Assembly: GCA_002309635.1 (NCBI GenBank)
Contig: DBXO01000030.1
Coordinates: 1-29,874 of the forward strand
Reading direction: 5' to 3'
Length of the DNA: 29,874 nucleotides
DNA from: Ruminococcus flavefaciens
GTDB taxonomy: Bacteria; Bacillota; Clostridia; Oscillospirales; Ruminococcaceae
Numbering within the stretch: position 1 is the first letter of the stretch; every line of letters starts with the position of its first letter. Both the position numbers and the translations under genes were made by a program. The notes beneath the pieces are model-generated. The model ran no database searches. It saw only the letters and a program-made list of their open reading frames with translations, and was not told the origin of the DNA. Below are positions 8,254 to 16,130 of the stretch, in pieces.

Positions 8254-8894
8254 CTAAAAAGGAGATAGCCGCTCTTGCAGTCATGGAGCTTGAAAAGCTC
8301 TATCCCGACGCAGCCTGTACCCTTAACTATACAAAGCCCTATGAGCTGATGTTTGCGGCAAGGCTTGCAGCTCAGTGTACGGACGCGAGGGTGAATATAG
8401 TCACGGAGACTCTCTTTAAGAAGTATCCCACTCTTGAAGCCTTTGCAAATGCCGATATATCGGAGCTCGAACAGGACGTAAAGCCCTGCGGTTTCTATCA
8501 TAACAAGGCGAAGAGCCTTAAGGAAATGGCTTCGCAGCTCATAAACGACTTCGGCGGAGAGGTCCCCGACAATATGGAGGATCTGCTCAGACTTTCGGGA
8601 ATAGGCAGAAAGACTGCAAATTTCATGCTTGGTGACGTTTTCGGCAAGCCTGCAATGGTCACCGATACTCACTGTATCAGGATTACGGGCAGACTGGGAC
8701 TTACAAAGAACAAGGAGCCCGCAAAGGTGGAAAAGGACCTTGTGAAGCTCATACCGCCCGAAGTATCCTCGGATTTCTGCCACAGAACAGTGGAGTTCGG
8801 ACGGGATATATGCAATGCCCGTAAGCCGAAATGCGGCGAATGTCCGCTGAATTACTTCTGCCGCTATTATTCGGGGCAAAGTACCGGGAGTTAA
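8250..8894 (+). CDS. nth: Endonuclease III (DNA glycosylase/AP lyase)
   Basis: 214-residue base-excision repair enzyme removing oxidised pyrimidines and cutting at abasic sites. The helix-hairpin-helix LSGIGRKTAN contains the Schiff-base Lys (K121), and the catalytic Asp is D139 in VTDTH. Four Cys (C188, C195, C198, C204; spacing C-x6-C-x2-C-x5-C) match the [4Fe-4S] cluster loop. Length is normal for the family. It is the second gene of the operon and overlaps the preceding gene by 4 bp. Confidence 0.97.
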   Translation: MTKKEIAALAVMELEKLYPDAACTLNYTKPYELMFAARLAAQCTDARVNIVTETLFKKYPTLEAFANADISELEQDVKPCGFYHNKAKSLKEMASQLINDFGGEVPDNMEDLLRLSGIGRKTANFMLGDVFGKPAMVTDTHCIRITGRLGLTKNKEPAKVEKDLVKLIPPEVSSDFCHRTVEFGRDICNARKPKCGECPLNYFCRYYSGQSTGS

Positions 8895-8935
8895 GGATAA
8901 ATCAGGGCGGTTTCCCGCCTTTACGGAGAAAAACA

Positions 8936-9313
8936 ATGTATAAATATATGCGTATACAGGGCAGAGAGGATTCCTACGTGACCAAATACCCCAAGGGAGT
9001 GTTCAGTCTCTGCTGGAACCTGATAAAAGCAAAGGTAATGACGGCAGAAGAAGAAAAGCTTTTTATCTCCATTGACGAATGGTTCAAGGAGAATCTTCCC
9101 GAACCTGAGCCCTGCAAGAACCACGAAAAGGTGATAACTTTCTTCAAGTGCGAAAGCACAGGACATATGCTGAAGGAATTGGCTCCTGCAATTGAGCTTC
9201 TGGACAGGTATAACGTGCCCTACGATGTTGTATACACGAATTATATCGGCACTGTTGTATACGAAGATGAATGGCAGGCGGCTGTTTCGGTCAAAAACGG
9301 AAAAATGGTCTGA
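8936..9313 (+). CDS. Hypothetical protein, 125 aa
   Basis: Soluble, mixed-charge protein starting MYKYMRIQGRED. ACGGAG lies upstream of ATG 8936; a longer frame reading back into nth is not favoured because it lacks a ribosome binding site. Features seen: an aromatic N-terminal part (VFSLCWNLIKAK), an acidic segment (TAEEEKLFISIDEWFKENLPEPEP), one Cys-His stretch (CKNHEKVITFFKCESTGH), and a C-terminal beta-rich part. The Cys/His pattern is too loose to call a zinc site. It lies 41 bp after nth and 31 bp before yjbQ in the same operon. Family not recognised. Confidence 0.8.
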   Translation: MYKYMRIQGREDSYVTKYPKGVFSLCWNLIKAKVMTAEEEKLFISIDEWFKENLPEPEPCKNHEKVITFFKCESTGHMLKELAPAIELLDRYNVPYDVVYTNYIGTVVYEDEWQAAVSVKNGKMV

Positions 9314-9344
9314 CAAGCTGCGATCTGCGAAAGGAATGATATAA

Positions 9345-9740
9345 ATGCTTTTTAATTTCAAACTCAGCACTCCCTCGGAGGGACTTGTTGATATCACACG
9401 GGAAGTAACTGAAGCCGTAAAGGAAAGCGGCGTTCTTGAGGGCGTATGTATAGTTTTCTGTCCACATACCACAGCAGCTATCACAATAAACGAAAATGCC
9501 GATCCCGACGTGCAGACCGATGTTATCAAGGGGCTTGACAAGTTTTTCCCCGAACTCCAGTCATTCAGACATGCCGAGGGAAATTCGGACGCGCATATCA
9601 AATCCTCTGCGATCGGAGCAAGCGAGACTATCATAATCACAGGCGGAAAGCTTCTTCTCGGAACATGGCAGGATATTTACTTCTGCGAATTTGACGGTCC
9701 GAGAACGAGGAAATTTTACGTAAAAGTTATGGGAGATTGA
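9345..9740 (+). CDS. YjbQ/UPF0047 family protein
   Basis: 131 residues, the family's usual length. It shows the two signature blocks CPHTTAAITINENADPDVQTD (H41 and neighbours) and HAEGNSDAHIKSS (H76, H84), followed by LLLGTWQDIYFCEFDGPR. YjbQ proteins form small trimers with a conserved His/Cys pocket; a side activity as thiamine phosphate synthase has been reported for E. coli YjbQ, but the physiological role is unsettled. A ribosome binding site AAAGGAA precedes ATG 9345. Its TGA lies 2 bp before the sirtuin ATG, so the two are probably translated together. Confidence 0.93.
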   Translation: MLFNFKLSTPSEGLVDITREVTEAVKESGVLEGVCIVFCPHTTAAITINENADPDVQTDVIKGLDKFFPELQSFRHAEGNSDAHIKSSAIGASETIIITGGKLLLGTWQDIYFCEFDGPRTRKFYVKVMGD

Positions 9741-9742
9741 TC

Positions 9743-10456
9743 ATGGATAATATAGAAAAGCTCTCCGAAATAGTAAAAAACTCGAATAATATAGTATTTT
9801 TCGGCGGCGCGGGAGTTTCCACAGAAAGCGGCATACCCGATTTCCGCAGTGTTGACGGCCTTTACAGTCAGCATTGGGATTACCCCCCCGAAATCATACT
9901 CAGCCATACATTTTTCATGGAGAAAACAGAGGAGTTCTACCGCTTCTACAGGGCGAAAATGCTCTGTCTCGACGCAAAGCCGAATACTGCTCATATAAAG
10001 CTTGCCGAGCTGGAAAAGCAGGGTAAGCTTTCGGCTGTAGTAACTCAGAATATAGACGGACTTCATCAGGCGGCAGGCAGCAGGACCGTGTATGAGCTTC
10101 ACGGCAGCGTTCTGCGCAATTACTGCACAAAATGCGGAAAATTCCATGATGTCCACGCAATAGTGGACTCTCAGGGCGTTCCGAAGTGCGAGTGCGGCGG
10201 CGTCATCAAGCCCGATGTAGTCCTTTACGAGGAATCACTCGACGACGACACGGTAAACGGAGCAGTACGCGCTATCGCCTCTGCCGATACTCTCATTATC
10301 GGCGGCACCTCCCTCAACGTGTATCCGGCGGCAGGGCTTATCCGTTATTTCAAGGGAAATAACCTCGTTATAATAAATATGTCGCCGACTCAGATGGACA
10401 AGAACGCCGATCTGCTTATCTGCGACAGGATAGGAGAGGTATTCTCACGTATTTAG
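9743..10456 (+). CDS. cobB: SIR2-family NAD-dependent protein deacylase (CobB-type sirtuin)
   Basis: 237-residue cytosolic enzyme that removes acyl groups from lysines using NAD+. Motifs: GAGVSTESGIPDFRS (NAD pocket, about 22-36), TQNIDGLHQAAGS (101-113), catalytic H120 in YELHGS, and four zinc Cys C128, C131, C149, C151 (second pair C-x-C rather than the more usual C-x2-C). ATG 9743 is preferred over an in-frame TTG at 9737 because GGGAG is 7 nt upstream of the ATG. The match is strong over the whole length. It is the fifth gene of the operon. Confidence 0.96.
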   Translation: MDNIEKLSEIVKNSNNIVFFGGAGVSTESGIPDFRSVDGLYSQHWDYPPEIILSHTFFMEKTEEFYRFYRAKMLCLDAKPNTAHIKLAELEKQGKLSAVVTQNIDGLHQAAGSRTVYELHGSVLRNYCTKCGKFHDVHAIVDSQGVPKCECGGVIKPDVVLYEESLDDDTVNGAVRAIASADTLIIGGTSLNVYPAAGLIRYFKGNNLVIINMSPTQMDKNADLLICDRIGEVFSRI

Positions 10457-10527
10457 AAGATAAAGCTGCGGAATATCAGGGAAAAAGCTCCCCGCGCACT
10501 AAAAATGACGAAATGCAGGTGAAAAAA

Positions 10528-10884
10528 ATGACCGAAGAGGAAGCGTTCAGCTACCTTAATATCAAATACGGACCAAGGTTCACATGGAAGCTCCTGCTTG
10601 TGTCGGAGTCAACGGGAAATTTCGTAAGAGAACTGAAAAAAGAGCTGGGAGAGGACAACGAATTATTCCGGAAGAATATCTATGCAGTGGCCAAAAACGA
10701 AGCCAATGACGAAGCACTGTACCTCATAGGAGATATAAGTGACGGTGCCGTATACAGGATATACCACCTTACCTATACGTCGGATAATCTTCCAGGCTAT
10801 CCGAGATATATGGAGTTCAACGGTATCGAATCCGTTATTAATTTCTTTGAAGCTAAAATACTTATAAAATCATTAAGGTCTTAA
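10528..10884 (+). CDS. Hypothetical protein, 118 aa
   Basis: Last gene of the operon, soluble. The start is set at ATG 10528, which follows AGGTG by 6-7 nt; the in-frame ATG at 10513 has no ribosome binding site. It begins MTEEEAFSYLNIKYG, has a central acidic/basic helix-prone region, and ends in a beta-rich part (DGAVYRIYHLTY ... YPRYMEFNGIESVINFFE). The general pattern recalls small SUKH/immunity-type proteins, but no toxin gene is nearby and the resemblance is too weak to name. The stop codon lies inside the terminator stem. Confidence 0.8.
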   Translation: MTEEEAFSYLNIKYGPRFTWKLLLVSESTGNFVRELKKELGEDNELFRKNIYAVAKNEANDEALYLIGDISDGAVYRIYHLTYTSDNLPGYPRYMEFNGIESVINFFEAKILIKSLRS

Positions 10885-10919
10885 AGCAGTGCATTACCGC
10901 TTTAAGACCTTTTCTTTTA
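10875..10919. terminator. Terminator between convergent operon and ABC-F gene
   Basis: A 13-bp perfect stem AAGGTCTTAAAGC / GCTTTAAGACCTT with an 11-nt loop and TTTTCTTTT on the plus side. It overlaps the end of the preceding gene and reaches the stop codon of the opposite ABC-F gene. It should serve the plus strand well and the minus strand less well. Confidence 0.85.
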
Positions 10920-12521
10920 CATTAATCCGTTTTCTTTCTTGAAATCGATGAATTCCTCATAGGTTCCCTGTCTGTCGAGACAGCCCTGCGGAAGTATCTC
11001 GATGATACGGTTTGCTGTTGTCTGCATTATCTCATGGTCGTGAGAAGCAAGGAGAACAACTCCCTTGAAGCTGATAAGGCTGTTGTTGACAGCTGTTATG
11101 CTTTCGAGGTCGAGGTGATTGGTAGGGCGGTCAAGGACGAGTACGTTTGAGCCGAAAAGCATCATGCGTGAGAACATGCATCTCACCTTTTCGCCTCCCG
11201 AAAGGACGTTTACGGGCTTGTACACATCGTCTCCCGAGAAGAGCATGCGTCCGAGGAAGCCTCTGAGATAGGTCTCTGTCTCGTCCTTGACTGAGTACTG
11301 ACGTATCCAGTCAAGTATGGAGAGCTCGCAGCCGTTGAAGTATTCCGAGTTATCGACCGGCATATATGAGGTAGTGACGGATACTCCCCATTTGAAGCCG
11401 CCCGAATCGGGCTGTTCCTCCTCCATGAGTATCTTGAACAGCATTGTTATGGCCTGTTCGCTCTCACCTACGAAAGCCACCTTATCATTTCTGCCGAGGG
11501 TGAAGCTTACGTTGTCGAGGAGCTTAACGCCGTCAACGGTCTTTGTTATGCCGTCTACCTGCAATATATCCTTGCCAAGCTCCCTGTCCATATCGAAGCC
11601 GATGAACGGGTATCTTCTGCTTGAAGCGGGGAGCTCCTCAACAGTGAGCTTTTCGATGAGCTTGCGGCGCGAGGTCGCCTGATTGGACTTGGACTTGTTG
11701 GCAGAGAAACGGGCGATGAAGTCCTTGAGTTCCTTTATCTTTTCCTCATTCTTCTTGTTCTGCTGCTTTATCATGCGCTGAATGAGCTGGCTGGACTCGT
11801 ACCAGAATTCGTAGTTTCCGACATACATCTTTATCTTGTTATAGTCAATATCCACGATATGAGTGCAGACGTTATTTAGGAAGTGACGGTCGTGGGATAC
11901 TACTATGACCGTACCGAAGTATTCGGAGAGGAATTCCTCCAGCCAGCGCACTGCGTCGATATCGAGGTGGTTAGTGGGCTCGTCGAGGAGGATGATGTCC
12001 GGATTGCCGAAAAGCGCCTGTGCAAGCAGCACCTTTACTTTTTCGTTACCCGAGAGAGCTGACATCTGCGAATAGAGTATATCCTCGGAAAGTCCGAGGC
12101 CCTGAATGAGCTTTGAAGCGTCGGATTCTGCCTCCCAGCCGTTGAGCTCGGCAAATTCTCCCTCAAGCTCTGAAGCCTTGACGCCGTCCTCCTCAGAGAA
12201 GTCCTCCTTGGCGTAAAGGGCGTCCTTTTCCTGCATTATTTCATAAAGGCGGGCATTGCCCATAATAACGGTATCGAGTACAGTGTACTGGTCGTATGCG
12301 AAGTGGTCCTGCTTAAGAACGCTGAGACGCTCCTCCTTGGGCATTACGACCTCGCCCGAAGCGGGTTCAAGCTCGCCGCAGAGAACGCGGAGAAAGGTGG
12401 ACTTTCCTGCACCGTTGGCACCGATGACGCCGTAGCAGTTTCCGTTTGTGAATTTAAGGTTTACATTTTTAAAAAGAGTTGAGCCGCCGAACTGCACGCT
12501 CACATTGGTTACTGTTATCAT
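10917..12521 (-). CDS. ABC-F family ATPase (YbiT/YkpA-like) with degenerate second ATP site
   Basis: 534-residue soluble twin-ATPase without membrane segments; ABC-F proteins act on the ribosome in translation or antibiotic protection. NBD1 is intact: Walker A GANGAGKST (34-42), signature LSGNEKVKVLLAQ, Walker B/Glu ILLDEPTNHLD. The inter-domain helical linker (SSQLIQRMIKQQNKKNEEKIKE...) is the tRNA-contacting segment in this family. In NBD2 the Walker A is GESEQAIT (no GK[ST]) and the Walker B Glu is Arg (VLDRPTNHLD), although the signature LSGGEKVRC remains. The start is ATG 12521 (GGGAG upstream). Housekeeping versus resistance role cannot be told from sequence. Confidence 0.93.
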   Translation of the reverse strand: MITVTNVSVQFGGSTLFKNVNLKFTNGNCYGVIGANGAGKSTFLRVLCGELEPASGEVVMPKEERLSVLKQDHFAYDQYTVLDTVIMGNARLYEIMQEKDALYAKEDFSEEDGVKASELEGEFAELNGWEAESDASKLIQGLGLSEDILYSQMSALSGNEKVKVLLAQALFGNPDIILLDEPTNHLDIDAVRWLEEFLSEYFGTVIVVSHDRHFLNNVCTHIVDIDYNKIKMYVGNYEFWYESSQLIQRMIKQQNKKNEEKIKELKDFIARFSANKSKSNQATSRRKLIEKLTVEELPASSRRYPFIGFDMDRELGKDILQVDGITKTVDGVKLLDNVSFTLGRNDKVAFVGESEQAITMLFKILMEEEQPDSGGFKWGVSVTTSYMPVDNSEYFNGCELSILDWIRQYSVKDETETYLRGFLGRMLFSGDDVYKPVNVLSGGEKVRCMFSRMMLFGSNVLVLDRPTNHLDLESITAVNNSLISFKGVVLLASHDHEIMQTTANRIIEILPQGCLDRQGTYEEFIDFKKENGLM

Positions 12522-12648
12522 ATTTGCTCCCTTCTTTGTCAGCCCATAGTCCCTGCAAAACTGATTCGCGGACCGCAAAATGCAGCTCATGCAGCGGGCT
12601 TAAGGCTAACGGCTGATTGCTTCAAAAAAATACCGCATAACAAATAAA

Positions 12649-12677
12649 ATTATATCATATAAAAGGCTGCTTGTAAA
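12649..12677 (-). promoter_or_regulatory. Promoter of the ABC-F gene, followed by a leader of about 120 nt
   Basis: Minus strand TTTACA (12677-12672), 17-bp spacer, TATAAT (12654-12649). The leader runs to ATG 12521. It contains potential pairing between 12541-12557 and 12590-12600 (AGCCC/GGGCT plus CTGCA/TGCAG) just before the ribosome binding site. An in-frame ATG at 12590 without a good binding site extends the reading frame by 23 codons. Confidence 0.7.
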
Positions 12678-12789
12678 GGAAAAACCTCCGTATACAGCTT
12701 TCCGCAGCCGTTTTTCACAAATAATCGCCAAATTACTCCCGCAAGTATTCAATCATTTATGCGAAGTTCCGAAAACTTGCAGTCTTCAC

Positions 12790-12818
12790 TTTACACAGCC
12801 GGTCAAATGTGTTATTAT
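12790..12818 (+). promoter_or_regulatory. Promoter of the amino-acid binding-protein gene
   Basis: TTTACA (12790-12795), 17-bp spacer, TATTAT (12813-12818), giving a leader of about 35 nt before ATG 12862. Confidence 0.65.
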
Positions 12819-12861
12819 ATGTTTATCATAATTGCTGAAACATGAAAGTGAGGAAATAATA

Positions 12862-13785
12862 ATGAAAAAGAATATTTTCAGAAGCTTTTTGTCAGGTATT
12901 GCGGCTGTTTCCATGCTTGCAGGCGCAGCAGGCTGTTCGGACCCGAACAAGGATGCAGACAATAAGACCGGAACAACAACAGCTCCCGCTGCTACAGAGG
13001 CTGCTTCCGACGAGACAGATGCTGATGCTGCCGGGGAGGAAGAGACAAAGACTGACGCTGAGACAGAGGACGAGTCCCTGAGCAAGGTGCTCGGCGACAA
13101 GAAGCTGGTGCTCGGACTTGACGCAAGTTTCCCGCCGATGGGCTTCACGGACGAGAGCAACAATATCATAGGCTTTGACATTGACGTTGCACAGGAGGTC
13201 TGTGACAGACTGGGCGTTGAGCTGGTAAAGCAGCCCATAAACTGGGATACCAAGGAGGAGGACCTTAACGTCGGCAAGATAGACTGCATCTGGAACGGTA
13301 TGTCCATAAGTCCCGCAAGAGCAGATGCTATGAACCTCTCAGAGCCTTATATGAAGAACGAGATGATATTCGTAGTTCCCGCAAACAGCGATATCAAGAC
13401 AATGGACGACCTTAAAGGCAGGACAATAGGCGTACAGTCGGGTTCGACTGCTCAGGAGATACTTGAAGCAGCAGATATGTACAAGGATATAAAAGAGTCT
13501 CCGCTTGAGGACAACGTAACAGCTCTCAATCAGATGGAGCTCGGCTTTTCTGATGCTGTATTCCTTGATTCTGTAGTTGCGAATTACTTCATCACATCAA
13601 ACAATAAGGATTTTGTGATACTTCCCGGTAATCTTGAAGCAGAGGAGTATGCAATTGGCTTCAGAAAGAACGACGAGGCTCTCCGCAATAAGGTGCAGGA
13701 GCTTCTCAGTGAGATGAAGTCAGACGGAAAACTCGGCGAGATCTCCACAAAGTGGTTCGGCACCGACATCACAACAGTAAAATAA
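12862..13785 (+). CDS. Polar amino-acid ABC transporter substrate-binding lipoprotein (SBP_bac_3)
   Basis: 307 residues. A lipoprotein signal peptide (about 1-24, LAGAAG) is followed by the acylated Cys C25. A low-complexity acidic/Ala-Thr spacer (about 26-75) comes next, then a solute-binding domain beginning KLVLGLDASFPPMGF with the family's GFDIDVAQEV, LNVGKIDCIWNGMSI and TIGVQSGSTAQE segments. It probably captures a polar amino acid at the cell surface for an ABC importer. The start has GAGG upstream. No permease or ATPase gene lies next to it: the upstream gene diverges and the downstream gene is on the other strand behind a terminator, so partners must be elsewhere. Confidence 0.93.
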   Translation: MKKNIFRSFLSGIAAVSMLAGAAGCSDPNKDADNKTGTTTAPAATEAASDETDADAAGEEETKTDAETEDESLSKVLGDKKLVLGLDASFPPMGFTDESNNIIGFDIDVAQEVCDRLGVELVKQPINWDTKEEDLNVGKIDCIWNGMSISPARADAMNLSEPYMKNEMIFVVPANSDIKTMDDLKGRTIGVQSGSTAQEILEAADMYKDIKESPLEDNVTALNQMELGFSDAVFLDSVVANYFITSNNKDFVILPGNLEAEEYAIGFRKNDEALRNKVQELLSEMKSDGKLGEISTKWFGTDITTVK

Positions 13786-13813
13786 AACTGCATGAGCAAT
13801 AAAAATGCTTTTG

Positions 13814-13855
13814 AAAAGGCACTTCTGCTGTTGAAGCGGCAGAAGTGCCTTTTTG
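13814..13855 (+). terminator. Intrinsic terminator of the binding-protein gene
   Basis: A perfect 15-bp stem AAAAGGCACTTCTGC / GCAGAAGTGCCTTTT with a 10-nt loop and a T-run, 28 bp after the stop. Confidence 0.92.
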
Positions 13856-13881
13856 CAGGTATCGGCAGCGTATGCTGAAAT

Positions 13882-13906
13882 AAAAAATGTCCGCATTCGC
13901 GGACAT
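13882..13906 (-). terminator. Intrinsic terminator of the kinase/permease operon
   Basis: An 8-bp stem ATGTCCGC / GCGGACAT with a 4-nt loop; on the minus strand six T follow. A second, stronger hairpin without a T-run (GCGGCAG/CTGCCGC plus CGTAAA/TTTACG) lies at 13953-13982, directly after the stop codon. Confidence 0.75.
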
Positions 13907-13986
13907 GATTGAGATATACTGCCGTAAGGCGATACACTGATTTATGCTTTTAGCGGCAGACGTAAAGCTTTACGCCTGCCGCGCTG

Positions 13987-14583
13987 TTATTCTTCGCTTA
14001 TCCTTGCGCTTACATACTTTTCAAGTATGTCGATCGTACTGCTTATTCCGAGACGGGAACTGTTTATGCAGAGGTCGTAGAGACGTGAATCGCCCCAGTG
14101 GCCCTCGCAGTGATAGTTGTGGTAGCGCTTTCTCTTGCGGTCCTTTTTGTCTATAAGAGCCCTGGCCTTGTCTTCAGTGAGCTCATAGACGTTCATAACA
14201 CGCTTTATCTTTTCACTCATGTCACCGAGCACGAACAGCGATATGAGACATTTGAAATCGCGGAGCTTCGTTTCCGAGCATCTTCCCACAACGACAAAGG
14301 ATTCGCCGCTTGCAGCCTTTTCCCTCAGGAAATTGAACTGCATTTCTGCGATATTGTCCTCGATCGAGTTGCTGAAGCCGTTTACTCTGCGGGAGAGGAG
14401 GTGGTTCTTGGGTTTTTCATTGTACTTTTCGATCTCTTCCGGAGTAAGTCCTGTTTTAGCAGCTATCTCCGTGATAAGGTGACGGTCGTAAAGCGGAATG
14501 TTGAAGCGCTTTGCAAGCTCCTCGGCGATGTAACGTCCTGCACTTCCGAATTCACGGCCTACTGAAATGATGAACTGTGACAT
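13987..14583 (-). CDS. Cytidylate kinase-like family protein
   Basis: 198 residues, probably cytosolic P-loop nucleotide kinase of the cytidylate-kinase-like family (Cytidylate_kin2 type). The N-terminal SVGREFGSAGRYIAEELAKRF is the family's modified P-loop; a lid-like basic stretch DKKDRKRKRYHNYHC and GDSRLYDLCINSSRLG near the C-terminus also match. Its true substrate is unknown; it is not the canonical Cmk. AAAGGAGG precedes the start. It lies 41 bp behind the permease gene and is probably transcribed with it. Confidence 0.88.
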   Translation of the reverse strand: MSQFIISVGREFGSAGRYIAEELAKRFNIPLYDRHLITEIAAKTGLTPEEIEKYNEKPKNHLLSRRVNGFSNSIEDNIAEMQFNFLREKAASGESFVVVGRCSETKLRDFKCLISLFVLGDMSEKIKRVMNVYELTEDKARALIDKKDRKRKRYHNYHCEGHWGDSRLYDLCINSSRLGISSTIDILEKYVSARISEE

Positions 14584-14624
14584 AAGTATTCCTCCTTTGT
14601 TAAATTAATATCCTGTTTATGTTA

Positions 14625-15977
14625 TCAAAGATATCTTACGAAAAGATAAGCTGTTGATATACCGAGAACTATAATTGTTGCGGGAGCAAGGCGCCTGCAA
14701 TATTTTCCCCAGCCTATGGGATAACCGTTTTTCTGAGCAACAGAGGTTCCCACAACGTTTGCGGAGGCTCCGATAGGAGTAGCGCTGCCGCCGATATCTG
14801 TACCCATAGCAAGTGCCCATGCGAGAGTTGAGATAGGAACTCCAGATGTCTCCGCAAGGCTCTGTATGATAGGCACCATAGTTGCGGCAAATGGGATATT
14901 GTCCACGAAAGCGCTTGCAATAGCCGATACCCAGAGGATAATAGCTATCATGAGCATTACGTTTCCGTCGCTGATATCACCGATGAAGTCAGCGATACGC
15001 TTGAGGATGCCTGTTTCTTCAAGTCCGCTTACAACAATGAAGAGGCCGATGAAGAACAGGAGAGTCTTGTAGTCTACTTTCTTGATAAGCTCCTTTGCGT
15101 GTCTGCCGAAGGCGATAAGCGTTATCGCTGCTATGAAAATACCAATAGTAGCAACAGTCAGGTGAGTTGTTGCATGAGTAACAAGGAGAAGTACGGCAAG
15201 TCCGAAGATAACACTGCTGATAATGAAATCCTTTTTATTGGTGATAGCCTCGGAGGGCTTGGGAAACTTGCTCATATCCACAGGCCCTTTCCTGTCGCCG
15301 GTAATATCCTTGCGGAAGGCGAAGTAGAGGAAGATTACCGATACCAACAGCGATATTGCCGCGCAAAGGCCGGTATTTGTAAGGAAATCAAAGAATGAGA
15401 AGCCTAAGGAAGTACCGATTATTATATTCGGCGGATCTCCGCACATAGTTGCCGAACCGCCCAGGTTAGCGCAGAATATCTCAGAGAGTATCATAGGTAC
15501 GGGATTGAATTTCAGGAGTGATGCAAGCTCTATAGTAACGGCTGCGAGGAACATGATAACGGTGATACTGTCGATAAACATAGAAAGTACAGCTGACATT
15601 ATCATGAATGTTATGAATATCGGAACCGTTCTGCACTTAACGAGATAAGCGATCTTCATGCACAGCCATCGGAAGAAGCCTGCCTTGGCCATGCCCTCTA
15701 CCATGATCATCATACCTGCGATGAATATTATCGTCGCCCAGTTTATACCCTTGCTTTCGCTTTCGGTGACCTGATACCAGAATTCCTTGGAGAAGAAGCT
15801 CTTTACGGCGAGGGTGTCCATGATGGCGGTGCCGCTCCGCATACAAATTCCAAAGACGACAACAAGTGTAAGGATACCGCTGCCGAGGGTGACGTAGTGC
15901 CGTTCGATCTTGTCAAGGACGATCATAACGAACATCCCAACGAAGATGATAACGGCGAAGATCTGTGCTGCTGACAT
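14625..15977 (-). CDS. ArsB/NhaD-superfamily (SLC13-like) ion permease
   Basis: 450-residue polytopic membrane protein with about 11-12 hydrophobic segments. Two internally related halves carry the superfamily markers SMFIDSITVIMFL and GDPPNIIIG (first half) and FVDNIPFAATMVPI and GTDIGGSATPIGASANVVG (second half). Members include arsenite exporters, Na+/H+ antiporters NhaD and P-type permeases; sequence alone does not decide, and no ars genes are nearby. ATG 15977 is the start, with GGAGG 5 nt upstream; an in-frame ATG at 16013 would lie within the leader hairpins. It is the first gene of a two-gene unit with the kinase-like protein and is divergent from a Ca/Na antiporter. Confidence 0.92.
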   Translation of the reverse strand: MSAAQIFAVIIFVGMFVMIVLDKIERHYVTLGSGILTLVVVFGICMRSGTAIMDTLAVKSFFSKEFWYQVTESESKGINWATIIFIAGMMIMVEGMAKAGFFRWLCMKIAYLVKCRTVPIFITFMIMSAVLSMFIDSITVIMFLAAVTIELASLLKFNPVPMILSEIFCANLGGSATMCGDPPNIIIGTSLGFSFFDFLTNTGLCAAISLLVSVIFLYFAFRKDITGDRKGPVDMSKFPKPSEAITNKKDFIISSVIFGLAVLLLVTHATTHLTVATIGIFIAAITLIAFGRHAKELIKKVDYKTLLFFIGLFIVVSGLEETGILKRIADFIGDISDGNVMLMIAIILWVSAIASAFVDNIPFAATMVPIIQSLAETSGVPISTLAWALAMGTDIGGSATPIGASANVVGTSVAQKNGYPIGWGKYCRRLAPATIIVLGISTAYLFVRYL

Positions 15978-16095
15978 ATAAACCTCCGAAAAAATAGCGG
16001 TAGATACCGCCAAAATAAATTTCCTGAGAATTCAGGAAATAAAATGCATATTGATGATTTGTATTTCTGCCGAAGCTTGTCCGGTCATTTAGTCC
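15978..16095 (-). promoter_or_regulatory. Structured leader of the ArsB/NhaD-type permease with terminator-like hairpin
   Basis: In the roughly 118-nt leader on the minus strand there are two hairpins before the ATG. The distal one is ATTTCCTGA/TCAGGAAAT (16019-16040). The proximal one is GCGGT/ACCGC with a 4-nt loop (15996-16010), followed directly by TATTTTTT and then the GGAGG ribosome binding site. A terminator-like hairpin placed between promoter and start codon suggests transcription attenuation. The sensor part, if any, would lie in about 16041-16095; I could not match it to a known riboswitch. Confidence 0.5.
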
Positions 16096-16101
16096 ACACG
16101 A

Positions 16102-16130
16102 ATTATATCATACTTAAAGAGCTAATTCAA
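16102..16130 (-). promoter_or_regulatory. Promoter of the permease/kinase operon
   Basis: Minus strand TTGAAT (16130-16125), 17-bp spacer, TATAAT (16107-16102). Confidence 0.8.

Larger units (their letters stand above)
12522..12861. other. Divergent intergenic region between ABC-F and binding-protein genes
   Basis: It contains the ABC-F leader and promoter and the promoter of the binding-protein gene. A GGCTGC/GCAGCC inverted repeat with T5 lies at 12665-12715. The remaining 12716-12789 shows nothing recognisable. Confidence 0.55.

Noticed and set aside
12665..12715. GGCTGC/GCAGCC hairpin with T5 on the plus strand as a terminator
   Set aside because: No plus-strand gene ends upstream; it overlaps the ABC-F -35 element and the inner part of the stem is poorly paired.
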